DNA of 64,000 bases from Mucilaginibacter gossypii (lineage in GTDB: Bacteria > Bacteroidota > Bacteroidia > Sphingobacteriales > Sphingobacteriaceae). A model generated the notes under the pieces. The model saw only the letters and a list, made by a program, of their open reading frames with translations. It searched no databases and was not told the origin of the DNA. The stretch spans positions 186,001 to 250,000 of the forward strand of contig NZ_FNCG01000004.1 in assembly GCF_900100945.1 (NCBI RefSeq), in the 5' to 3' direction. Below, piece after piece: positions 18,148 to 25,408 of the stretch; the first letter of the stretch is position 1; each line of letters opens with the position of its first letter. The position numbers and the translations under genes were made by a program.

Positions 18148-19266
18148 ATGCCTAATCCTTCCAAAATCATCTGCAACGCAGCTTGCCTTATACTTATTTT
18201 AGGCGTATTGGGCTGCCATCATGAAAGCAAGCCAATAAATAAAAAGCGTCTTAAAAAAGCGGTTAAGCCAAAAGCAAAAGAATATGTAGAGATCAAATAT
18301 ACAGAACCACAACTTGTTGCTTTTTTTGACAGTGTGGGTAAGCTACCTGTGCAGCCACTTGCCTATAAAGCTGCTTTTGTTGCCGATTCTGTTTATAGAA
18401 ATCTAATAAAACCTGCAAATTGGAAATTGCAGCCAGCAGATTTTGCGTTATTAAAGCGCGCTACACGCATGGAAATGATAGAAGTACATGCTGCAAGAAA
18501 AATATTTGGCGAATTAAAAACTGATAGTACCTGCACAGCCAAGGGCTTGCTTGATTCTGTTAAAAAAGGGAATGTTTATTTGCAATACTATCCGTTTGAC
18601 CGGGATAAAAATAAGTTTGACGAGTTTGCAATTAGAATTGGCGATGTAAGACATTGTTCCGGCTCTGAGTTGTATTTTTTTAAAGGAGATAAAATTATTG
18701 CCAAACAAGATGGTTATGGCCGAGATGATGAAGATTTAGAATATTTTAAAAATACAGACGGCGAAGCTATCGTTTATCAATTATCTGAATTTGATAATGG
18801 TTCCGGTATTTGGTGGAACAATTACTTTTTTTATAAGTATGATGATGATAAACTAATTCCGGTATTAAACGAACCTGAAAGTTGTAATGCCCAGGCATTT
18901 TGGGAATTTCGGATTTTGTGGCTCGAATCCAAAATTCAGCAAACCAATCCGCTGACTATAAAAATGGTTTATCACCAACAGTTTTATAATGACAATAACG
19001 ATGTTTATTTTAATTATGGGCCAATATTTTTGAATGATTCAACCAGTATTGAATATAGATGGGACGAAAGCTCGAAAACGCTGCGCGGGCAATATCAGCA
19101 ATCTAAGCTAAACAAAGCCCAAATACTGTCATACTACCTTACTGATAACGACTATCTTTTCATTAATTCACATTATAAATTGTTAAAGGTTGTATTAGCG
19201 GATGAAAAACAAAGGCCGTGGTTATTGGATTATTTAAACAAAGTCAAAAATTATTATGATCACTAA
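18148..19266 (+). CDS. lipoprotein of unknown function, tandem paralogue 2
   Basis: A 372-residue predicted lipoprotein with lipobox VLGC (Cys23) after MPNPSKIICNAACLILILG. It is collinear with the upstream paralogue over the whole length: TEPQLVAFFDSVGKLPVQP, HAARKIFGELKTDSTCTAKG, KNKFDEFAIRIGD, YFFKGDKIIAKQDGYGRD, YFFYKYDDDKLIPVLNEPES, NPLTIKMVYHQQF and EYRWDESSKTLRGQYQQSK. The paired Cys positions are kept. The many substitutions with no indels suggest an old duplication under purifying selection. No catalytic motif is recognised. A hairpin at 19269-19304 follows the stop. Confidence 0.75.
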   Translation: MPNPSKIICNAACLILILGVLGCHHESKPINKKRLKKAVKPKAKEYVEIKYTEPQLVAFFDSVGKLPVQPLAYKAAFVADSVYRNLIKPANWKLQPADFALLKRATRMEMIEVHAARKIFGELKTDSTCTAKGLLDSVKKGNVYLQYYPFDRDKNKFDEFAIRIGDVRHCSGSELYFFKGDKIIAKQDGYGRDDEDLEYFKNTDGEAIVYQLSEFDNGSGIWWNNYFFYKYDDDKLIPVLNEPESCNAQAFWEFRILWLESKIQQTNPLTIKMVYHQQFYNDNNDVYFNYGPIFLNDSTSIEYRWDESSKTLRGQYQQSKLNKAQILSYYLTDNDYLFINSHYKLLKVVLADEKQRPWLLDYLNKVKNYYDH

Positions 19267-19268
19267 AA

Positions 19269-19304
19269 CTGGTCGAAGTTTAGAGACAGCGCAACTTCGA
19301 CCAG
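19269..19304. terminator. hairpin after lipoprotein gene 2
   Basis: CTGGTCGAAGTT at 19269-19280 pairs perfectly with AACTTCGACCAG at 19293-19304 over 12 bases. The 5' arm includes the direct repeat that also follows gene 1, where the 3' arm is absent. Confidence 0.6.
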
Positions 19305-19319
19305 CTATTTACCAAAACA

Positions 19320-19350
19320 AAAAATGCCCGCTCAACAGCGGGCATTTACA
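19320..19350. terminator. bidirectional terminator (lipoprotein 2 / DUF2723 gene)
   Basis: AAATGCCCGCT and AGCGGGCATTT form a strong stem with A- and T-rich flanks between convergent genes. Confidence 0.8.
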
Positions 19351-19366
19351 AATATCAAGGGCCAAC

Positions 19367-22300
19367 TTATTTCTTCCCCGTCACCCCAAATTTCTTTTCA
19401 AAGCCACTCAGCTGTGTGCTGAATTTATTGAATAGTTGCGGCTGCTTGTATTGCTTGCTAAACTCAACCAGGCCTCCTAAAATCTGCATTGAATATTGCA
19501 GGTCGCGGTTTTCGAGGTTGGTTTCACCTTTTTGGAATAGTGCGTAGCTGTAATCAAGCTGATTGCTTACATAGTCATCAACCAGGTTAGCCAGTTTGTT
19601 GCCTAACTGAATATCGTTTAAGCGGTAAGCGTTTTCTATCATATAATACTTACGTACCGCTATCTCTAATGAGTTAATAGTGGTTGGCATTACCTCGTCA
19701 TACTTCTTAAGCACTTTGCGAGCCGAATCAGGCTTGCCTGCTTTGGCCAAATCATCGGCCAGGGTTGAGTAAAGCCGGGTGATGAGCGGGTAAAACATGG
19801 TCATTGATTCGTGATCAAGATAGCTGGCGTTTTTCATGTTGCCCCATTTGTATTTGGTCATCATGTTTTCATACATCTTACCGGTGTTGCTGGCCTCAAG
19901 CGGCCCAACGGCTGTATCCGGTTTTAATGGCAGTAAACGGTAAGCGAAGCCTTCGTTATACATATATTTATCCAGGCCGATCATATTACTGTTAGGTACG
20001 GTAACCGAAAAATAAATCGGTCGCTTCCAGTTGTTATGGCTCAGGATATCCATCATTGCCAGTACGTCCTTGGTAACGTAACGACCGTTAAATGTCCAGT
20101 CCATTTCAGGCGCTATTTTATCCTTATCGGCTGCTGGTACGGAGCCTGTTTTAATAACCTCATCAGCGTTAACCGTTAGTTTGAATTTATTGGTTGGCAG
20201 ATAATTGGCAACATCGCCGTTATTATACTCAACCATGGCTTCCTTTTTATCGGAAGTCATAAAGTCAAAAACATCTTTTAATTCGGTAGCGCCCGGAATT
20301 TTCTGATCGCTAAAATAGATCACATCACGTACGCCTGGTTTAAATTTATCGTTTGTCATGCTGATCGGCAGTGGCTCCGACTCATTCATTTTGTTTTTCA
20401 TACCGCGGATGTACCAGTCGGTACCCAGCAAGCTCAGGTTCACGATACGCACATCGGGGCGTACATTTTCCACCTCCTGTATATACCAAAGCGGGTAAGT
20501 ATCATTATCGCCATAGGTAAACAAAATAGCATTTGGCGCACATGAGTTCAGGTAGTTATAAGCCATATCATGCGGGGTGAGCTTGGTTGAGCGGTCATGA
20601 TCGTCCCATTCCTGGTTGGCCATTAGTAAAGGTGCAGCAGCAAGGCAAACTACTGTAGAAATGATTGCACTCACTCTTGCATTAAGCTTTTTGCTCAGCA
20701 CATCGGCAATACCAATTACGCCAAGGCCTATCCATATTGCAAAAGCATAGAAAGAACCGGCATATGCATAGTCACGTTCGCGGGGCTGCAGCGGATCCTG
20801 GTTAAGGTAAAGCACGATGGCCAAACCGGTGCAAACAAACAGGATGGCAACAACACCGGCTTCGCGCTGATTGCGTGCAAAGTGAAACACCGCACCAAAT
20901 AGACCTATGATAAGTGGTAAAAAGAACAGGCGGTTATAGCTTTTGCTTTGGGTAACCGAATAGGGCAGGGGCTTATTAAAATTCCATCCGCTAATCCATT
21001 CGCCGTCGGCGCCTGAATTTAAGCTTTGACCATCGAGGTCATTGGCGCGGCCTGCAAAGTTCCACAGGAAATAGCGGGTATACATTTGGTTGATCTGCCA
21101 TTTGGCAAAAAAACTGATGTTTGAGCCAAAGGTTGGGTGTTCGCTTTCACCGAGACCAGTCCACTCACGGTAAAACTCCGGATGGCCGGGCTTATCGCTA
21201 AACATCCGCGGAAATATGGTATTACGGTCATAAACGGTATTCAATTTTTTACCGGCAACTTCGTATTTGGTTGCTCCGCGGCGGTAAATATTAGCGCCTT
21301 CGGTTTGAGCCGTAGCTTCCGAATCAAAAAACTGCCCGTATAATAACGGGGTATCGCCGTACTGATCGCGGTTAAGGTAGCTGTTTAAGGCAAAGGCATT
21401 TTCAGGGTCGCTATTATTCAGGTTAGGGTTAGCCTTTGCACGTACCACAATCATTACAAATGAGCTGTAGCCAAACAGGATAAACAGCAGGCAGATCAAA
21501 AAGCTGTTGAGCGCGAAGCGTTTTTCGCGGATCTTTACTACATACTCTAACAAGGCTAAAACTGCTCCGCTTACTATCAGGCCAATAATGCCACCGCTTA
21601 TGCCTAATATCAATACAAAGCATACGGCCGCTAAAATAATGGCAGGTTTAACAGGATTTATAGTATAGTAAATGCCTGCAACAATGGTAATAATGAGCAG
21701 TACAAAAAACACTACTGCCCCGCTGCCAAAACCCATGCCCAGGGTGTTTACAAAAAGCAGGTCGGAAAAAGCCGCGCCTTTTACGGTGTATTGTATCACT
21801 CCCCAAAGTACAAAGGCCAGGGCCACCACGCTTGCCAAAAAGGTAAGCAATGTTCCCTTTGTAGTAACATTTTTTACCCTGCGGAAATAGATCACCAAAC
21901 CGATAGCCGGGATCACCAGTAAGTTTAATAAGTGAATACCGATGGAAAGGCCCATTACATAGGCGATAAAAACTATCCATCTGTCGGCATGAGGCTCATC
22001 GGCGTGAGCGTCCCACTTTAATATCGCCCAAAATACTACAGCGGTACAAAGTGATGATTGTGCGTAAACTTCCGATTCAACCGCCGAAAACCAAAAGGTA
22101 TCCGACCATGCATAGGCTAATGCGCCTACAAGGCCCGAACCTATGATCAGGATGAGATTGGTAACATTAAGCTGTTCCTGTGTTTTAACCAACAGTTTTT
22201 TGGCAAGGGCGGTAATGGTCCAAAACAGGAACATGATGGTAGCGCCGCTGGCCAGGGCCGATGCCATATTGGCCCAATAAGCAACTTTGGTATTATCGCC

Positions 22301-22504
22301 CATGGATAGCAGGGTAAATACCTTGCCAATGATGGTAAACAGGGGCGCGCCGGGCTGGTGGGCTACCTGTAAGCGATAGATACAGGCTATAAATTCGCCG
22401 CAATCCCAAAAGCTTGATGATGGCTCAAGGGTTAAAATGTAAGTTACCGTGGCAATGATAAAGGCCACCCAGCCAAATATATTGTTGAGTTTTTTGTAAT
22501 TCAT
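19367..22504 (-). CDS. DUF2723 family membrane protein with C-terminal helical repeats
   Basis: A 1045-residue inner-membrane protein. The N-terminal DUF2723 signature is clear: LEPSSSFWDCGEFIACIYRL then VAHQPGAPLFTIIGKVF. About 12 hydrophobic helices run to residue ~620. A large extracytoplasmic part follows (YGDNDTYPLWYIQEVENVRP, VRIVNLSLLGTDWYI), and the last ~180 residues look like TPR helices. The layout, with an acidic residue in the first loop and many helices, resembles GT-C-fold glycosyltransferases such as protein O-mannosyltransferases, so a role in protein or envelope glycosylation is plausible but inferred. Bacteroidota often carry this long form. It stands alone and transcribes away from tRNA-Gln. 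Confidence 0.88.
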   Translation of the reverse strand: MNYKKLNNIFGWVAFIIATVTYILTLEPSSSFWDCGEFIACIYRLQVAHQPGAPLFTIIGKVFTLLSMGDNTKVAYWANMASALASGATIMFLFWTITALAKKLLVKTQEQLNVTNLILIIGSGLVGALAYAWSDTFWFSAVESEVYAQSSLCTAVVFWAILKWDAHADEPHADRWIVFIAYVMGLSIGIHLLNLLVIPAIGLVIYFRRVKNVTTKGTLLTFLASVVALAFVLWGVIQYTVKGAAFSDLLFVNTLGMGFGSGAVVFFVLLIITIVAGIYYTINPVKPAIILAAVCFVLILGISGGIIGLIVSGAVLALLEYVVKIREKRFALNSFLICLLFILFGYSSFVMIVVRAKANPNLNNSDPENAFALNSYLNRDQYGDTPLLYGQFFDSEATAQTEGANIYRRGATKYEVAGKKLNTVYDRNTIFPRMFSDKPGHPEFYREWTGLGESEHPTFGSNISFFAKWQINQMYTRYFLWNFAGRANDLDGQSLNSGADGEWISGWNFNKPLPYSVTQSKSYNRLFFLPLIIGLFGAVFHFARNQREAGVVAILFVCTGLAIVLYLNQDPLQPRERDYAYAGSFYAFAIWIGLGVIGIADVLSKKLNARVSAIISTVVCLAAAPLLMANQEWDDHDRSTKLTPHDMAYNYLNSCAPNAILFTYGDNDTYPLWYIQEVENVRPDVRIVNLSLLGTDWYIRGMKNKMNESEPLPISMTNDKFKPGVRDVIYFSDQKIPGATELKDVFDFMTSDKKEAMVEYNNGDVANYLPTNKFKLTVNADEVIKTGSVPAADKDKIAPEMDWTFNGRYVTKDVLAMMDILSHNNWKRPIYFSVTVPNSNMIGLDKYMYNEGFAYRLLPLKPDTAVGPLEASNTGKMYENMMTKYKWGNMKNASYLDHESMTMFYPLITRLYSTLADDLAKAGKPDSARKVLKKYDEVMPTTINSLEIAVRKYYMIENAYRLNDIQLGNKLANLVDDYVSNQLDYSYALFQKGETNLENRDLQYSMQILGGLVEFSKQYKQPQLFNKFSTQLSGFEKKFGVTGKK

Positions 22505-22650
22505 GTTCGGATGCTATCTAAAAAACAGGTTTAAAGCAGCCGAAAATAATAAAACTATTGGGATGTTGCCATTAAAAGAGGCGTTTTGAGGCGCATTTGT
22601 ATTTTATTTTACTGTGTTTGAGTTGATAATAAACTTTTTTAAAATTCTAT

Positions 22651-22680
22651 TTTGAGAATCAAATATTCGCGCTATATTTG
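22651..22680 (+). promoter_or_regulatory. Bacteroidota-type promoter of tRNA-Gln
   Basis: TTTG at 22651-22654, an 18-base spacer, then TATATTTG at 22673-22680. This is an exact match to the Bacteroidota -7 consensus TAnnTTTG with a -33 TTTG. It lies 37 bases before the tRNA. Confidence 0.8.
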
Positions 22681-22717
22681 CATTCCTTTTCGGGGAGTAA
22701 AACAAACCAAAGGAGAT

Positions 22718-22788
22718 TGCCTGATAGTATAATGGTAGTACGACGGTTTTTGGTACCGTTTGTCTAGGTTCGAATCCTGGTCGGGCAA
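22718..22788 (+). tRNA. tRNA-Gln (anticodon TTG)
   Basis: Full cloverleaf by eye. The acceptor TGCCTGA pairs with TCGGGCA, the D stem GTAT pairs with GTAC, and the anticodon stem ACGGT pairs with ACCGT around loop TTTTGGT. This gives anticodon TTG (reads CAA). The T stem CTAGG/CCTGG surrounds TTCGAAT. The discriminator base is A. CCA is not encoded. A consensus promoter lies just upstream. Confidence 0.95.
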
Positions 22789-22795
22789 CAATAAA

Positions 22796-22941
22796 ATTCG
22801 GATTTCGGATTTTCAATTTCGGATTTATTCTGATTGGAAAACTTGAAATCCGAATTGTGTTTTATGACGGTTGTATTTGTAAAAGATCAACGGTGGAAGA
22901 CAGGTAAATCCGAAATCGAACATCCCAAATCCAAAATCAAA
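22796..22941. repeat. phrase-like inverted repeat (AAATCCGAAAT words) between tRNA-Gln and prs
   Basis: The left side repeats TTCGGATTT three times (22796-22826). GAAATCCGAATT lies in the middle (22844-22855). The right side (22906-22941) repeats AAATCCGAAAT, CAAATCCAAAATC. The two sides are imperfect reverse complements. The right arm ends exactly at the prs start codon. No coding function; it would form a loose hairpin in the prs leader. Confidence 0.7.
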
Positions 22942-23886
22942 ATGCCCTTACAATTTAACCCGGTTAAATTATTTTCAGGATCAGGTTCGCAGGAGCTTGC
23001 GCATCTTATAGCTGATGCTTATGGTCGTGAGTTAGGTGAAGTTGTGATATCGCGTTTTAGCGATGGCGAATACCAGCCGCATTTTAACGAATCTGTAAGG
23101 GGATGTGATGTTTTCCTGATCCAGTCAACTCACCAGCCAACCGATAATTTAATGGAGTTACTCATGATGATTGATGCCGCCCGCCGTGCATCAGCCCACT
23201 ATGTAAACGCCGTTATACCTTACTTTGGTTTGGCCCGTCAGGACAGGAAAGATAAGCCCCGTGTTGCCATTGGTGCAAAGCTGGTAGCTAACCTGTTGGT
23301 TGCAGCCGGTATTAACCGCATCATGACCATGGATTTGCACGCAGCGCAGATCCAGGGATTTTTTGACGTGCCGGTTGATCACCTGGATGCTTCTATCATT
23401 TTTGTACCTTATATTAAAAGCCTTGGTTTAGGTCACCTTACTATTGCATCGCCTGATATGGGCGGTTCATACAGGGCTCGGAGCTTTGCCAAGTTCTTTA
23501 ATGCCGAAGTGGTAATTTGCGATAAACGACGTAAACGCGCTAACGAAATTGAAGCCATGACGCTGATAGGTGATGTTACCGATCAGGACATAGTACTGAT
23601 TGATGACATTTGCGATACCGCAGGTACGTTAGCGAAAGCAGCCGGATTGATCATGGAGCGTGGTGCACGCAGCGTACGCGCGGTTTGTACACATCCGGTA
23701 TTATCAGGTAAGGCTTATGAAACTATCGAAAACTCGGCATTAACCGAACTGATAGTTACAGATACAATCCCGCTTAAACAAAGCAGCCCTAAAATAAGGG
23801 TGCTTTCAACCGCCGAGCTGTTTGCAAAAGCGATAAGCAACGTAAACGAACACGGTTCGATAAGTACCTTGTTTAAGGTGGATTAG
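22942..23886 (+). CDS. prs: ribose-phosphate pyrophosphokinase
   Basis: Makes PRPP from ribose 5-phosphate and ATP for purine, pyrimidine, His, Trp and NAD synthesis; cytoplasmic. It has 314 residues from the ATG at 22942 (MPLQFNPVKLFSGSGSQELA). The upstream ATG at 22834 would translate the repeat region and is rejected. The motifs are intact: GEVVISRFSDGEYQPHFNES, PYFGLARQDRKDKPR (flexible loop), the metal/PRPP segment DLHAAQIQGFF, and the PRPP-binding motif VLIDDICDTAGTL. It precedes rplY and pth in the same direction, a conserved Bacteroidota order, though repeat DNA separates it from rplY. Confidence 0.98.
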   Translation: MPLQFNPVKLFSGSGSQELAHLIADAYGRELGEVVISRFSDGEYQPHFNESVRGCDVFLIQSTHQPTDNLMELLMMIDAARRASAHYVNAVIPYFGLARQDRKDKPRVAIGAKLVANLLVAAGINRIMTMDLHAAQIQGFFDVPVDHLDASIIFVPYIKSLGLGHLTIASPDMGGSYRARSFAKFFNAEVVICDKRRKRANEIEAMTLIGDVTDQDIVLIDDICDTAGTLAKAAGLIMERGARSVRAVCTHPVLSGKAYETIENSALTELIVTDTIPLKQSSPKIRVLSTAELFAKAISNVNEHGSISTLFKVD

Positions 23887-23985
23887 TTTTAAGTCCATAG
23901 TCAGTGGTCGATAGTCCATGGCTGTGGTTGATTGGTTAGAATAAAAATAAATCCATGGTCTATTGACTATCGACCATGGGCTACA
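23887..23985. repeat. phrase-like inverted repeat (GGTCGATAGTCCATGG family), copy A
   Basis: GGTCGATAGTCCATGG (23906-23921) on the left, and ATTGACTATCGACCATGG on the right with core GACTATCGACC at 23965-23975. The same 16-base left word occurs in the hemB-hemCD gap at 52055-52140. It lies between prs and rplY. Confidence 0.8.
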
Positions 23986-24008
23986 AATAAATAAACAAAT
24001 AAATAAAA

Positions 24009-24593
24009 ATGAAATCAATTGCTATTAGCGGTTCTCTAAGAGAGAACGTAGGGAAAAGAGACGCAAAAGAGCTGCGTTACAATGGCCAGGTGCCTGCAGT
24101 TCTTTATGGTGGTGCTACCCAGACCCACTTTTCTGTGTCCGCAGCTGATTTGAGAGCCGTAGTTTACACTCCGGTTGTTCATTTCATCGATCTGGAAATC
24201 GCCGGTGTTAAATCACAAGCTATCATCAAAGACATCCAGTTCCACCCACTAACTGAAAAAATCACTCACATTGACTTTTTATTGTTAGATGAGAAAAAAC
24301 CTATCACCATCGAGATCCCAGTTAAATTAACCGGTACTTCTCCAGGTGTTAAAGTAGGTGGTAAACTGGTTCAAAAATTAAGGAAACTGCGTATCAAAGC
24401 GCTTCCTAAAGATCATCTTGATGCTATTGAAGTAAGCATCGAATCTCTTGAAGTTGGTAAATCAGTAAAAGTATCTGATATTAAATTAGATAACTTAGTG
24501 ATCACCAACGCTAAAGAAGATACCATTGTTTCTGTAACTACCTCACGTGCATTACGTCAGGCAGAGCAGGAAGCAGCTCAAGGTAAAAAATAA
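24009..24593 (+). CDS. rplY: 50S ribosomal protein L25/general stress protein Ctc
   Basis: Binds 5S rRNA in the large ribosomal subunit. The 194-residue form is the long CTC type, with an N-terminal L25 domain (MKSIAISGSLRENVGKRDAK to about residue 90) and a C-terminal TL5-like beta domain (PITIEIPVKLTGTSPGVKVG). A short Gln/Glu/Ala tail ends in QGKK. LRYNGQVPAVLYGG is the family signature. It lies between prs and pth. A bidirectional terminator follows, so pth may have its own promoter. Confidence 0.97.
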   Translation: MKSIAISGSLRENVGKRDAKELRYNGQVPAVLYGGATQTHFSVSAADLRAVVYTPVVHFIDLEIAGVKSQAIIKDIQFHPLTEKITHIDFLLLDEKKPITIEIPVKLTGTSPGVKVGGKLVQKLRKLRIKALPKDHLDAIEVSIESLEVGKSVKVSDIKLDNLVITNAKEDTIVSVTTSRALRQAEQEAAQGKK

Positions 24594-24596
24594 GCC

Positions 24597-24618
24597 CCCT
24601 AACCCCCTGAAGGGGGAG
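24597..24618. repeat. C-rich/G-rich intergenic repeat
   Basis: CCCTAACCCCCTGAAGGGGG, a member of the same loose family as 5284 and 24720. It follows the rplY stop by a few bases. Confidence 0.55.
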
Positions 24619-24632
24619 CAGGACTTGAATTT

Positions 24633-24669
24633 AAAAACAGCGATAGAGTAATTTCTATCGCTGTTTTTG
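24633..24669. terminator. terminator after rplY
   Basis: AAAACAGCGATAGA and TCTATCGCTGTTTT form a 14-bp stem with loop GTAATT, followed by a T-run. Confidence 0.85.
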
Positions 24670-24719
24670 TTTGAGCAATAAATAATATCTTCGCATTAAA
24701 ATTTAAGCTAATCAAAAAT

Positions 24720-24743
24720 TCCCCCTTTAGGGGGCCAGGGGGC
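24720..24743. repeat. C-rich/G-rich repeat abutting the pth start codon
   Basis: CCCCCTTTAGGGGG followed by CCAGGGGGC runs straight into the ATG of pth. The purine-rich right side occupies the position of a ribosome binding site. Confidence 0.55.
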
Positions 24744-25304
24744 ATGAAATATTTAATTGTAGGTTTAGGGAATATTGGTCCGGAGTATGTAGATACCCGG
24801 CATAATATCGGTTTTATGGTGTTGGATGAACTGGCCAGGCAAGAGGGAGCGAGGTTTCAAAACTCGCGGCTTGCTTATTATACCGAGGTATCGTTCAAAA
24901 GCCGTACGCTTTGCCTCATTAAACCTACTACCTATATGAACCTGAGCGGAAAAGCCCTGAGCTACTGGATGAAAGACCTGAAAATTCCGGTGGGGAATGT
25001 TTTAGTTATCGTGGATGACCTTGCCTTGCCGCTGGGTACCTTACGCTTAAAACCCAAAGGCAGCGCCGCCGGGCATAACGGCCTTAAAAATATTGAAGAG
25101 GTGCTTGGCAACAATAACTACGCACGCCTGCGTTTTGGCATTGGTGATAATTACCCCAAAGGCCGGCAGGTTGATTTTGTGCTGAGCCCGTTTGATAAAG
25201 ACGAACAGCCCGAACTGCCTGCATTGATCGATCGTTCGATAGAAATGGTGAAGAGTTTTGCAACTATTGGAACCGAACTTACCATGACTCGTTATAATAA
25301 GTAA
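24744..25304 (+). CDS. pth: peptidyl-tRNA hydrolase
   Basis: Cleaves peptidyl-tRNA released by stalled ribosomes; cytoplasmic. It has 186 residues, the usual length. The motifs MKYLIVGLGNIGPEYVDTRH (catalytic His20), PTTYMNLSGKALSYW, VIVDDLALPLGTLRLKPKGS and AGHNGLKNI are all present, so the active-site Asn, His and Asp are intact. It follows rplY, the normal partner in many bacteria. The ATG at 24744 lies immediately after a G-rich repeat word, which may influence translation. Confidence 0.98.
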   Translation: MKYLIVGLGNIGPEYVDTRHNIGFMVLDELARQEGARFQNSRLAYYTEVSFKSRTLCLIKPTTYMNLSGKALSYWMKDLKIPVGNVLVIVDDLALPLGTLRLKPKGSAAGHNGLKNIEEVLGNNNYARLRFGIGDNYPKGRQVDFVLSPFDKDEQPELPALIDRSIEMVKSFATIGTELTMTRYNK

Positions 25305-25361
25305 CAACGTCGTTACAAACTAATATTTTAGTTAAAATTCCGTTCAAATCGTAATTCGCGT

Positions 25362-25390
25362 TGTAACGCGCGGGTGTGTACTTACGTCTT
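25362..25390 (+). promoter_or_regulatory. possible ECF-sigma promoter of barrel gene 1
   Basis: TGTAAC (AAC at 25365-25367), then a 17-base gap, then CGTCTT (25385-25390), 19 bases before the start codon. The same pattern precedes the second paralogue (27917-27944) and, on the minus strand, the ECF sigma gene (44634-44663). A small dyad CGCGTT-GT-AACGCG (25357-25370) overlaps the -35. Confidence 0.45.
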
Positions 25391-25408
25391 GTAAACCTAA
25401 ATAACCTT

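Noticed and set aside
22834-22941. 36-residue N-terminal extension of Prs
   Set aside because: The extension is translated repeat DNA; the conserved Prs N-terminus begins at the ATG at 22942.
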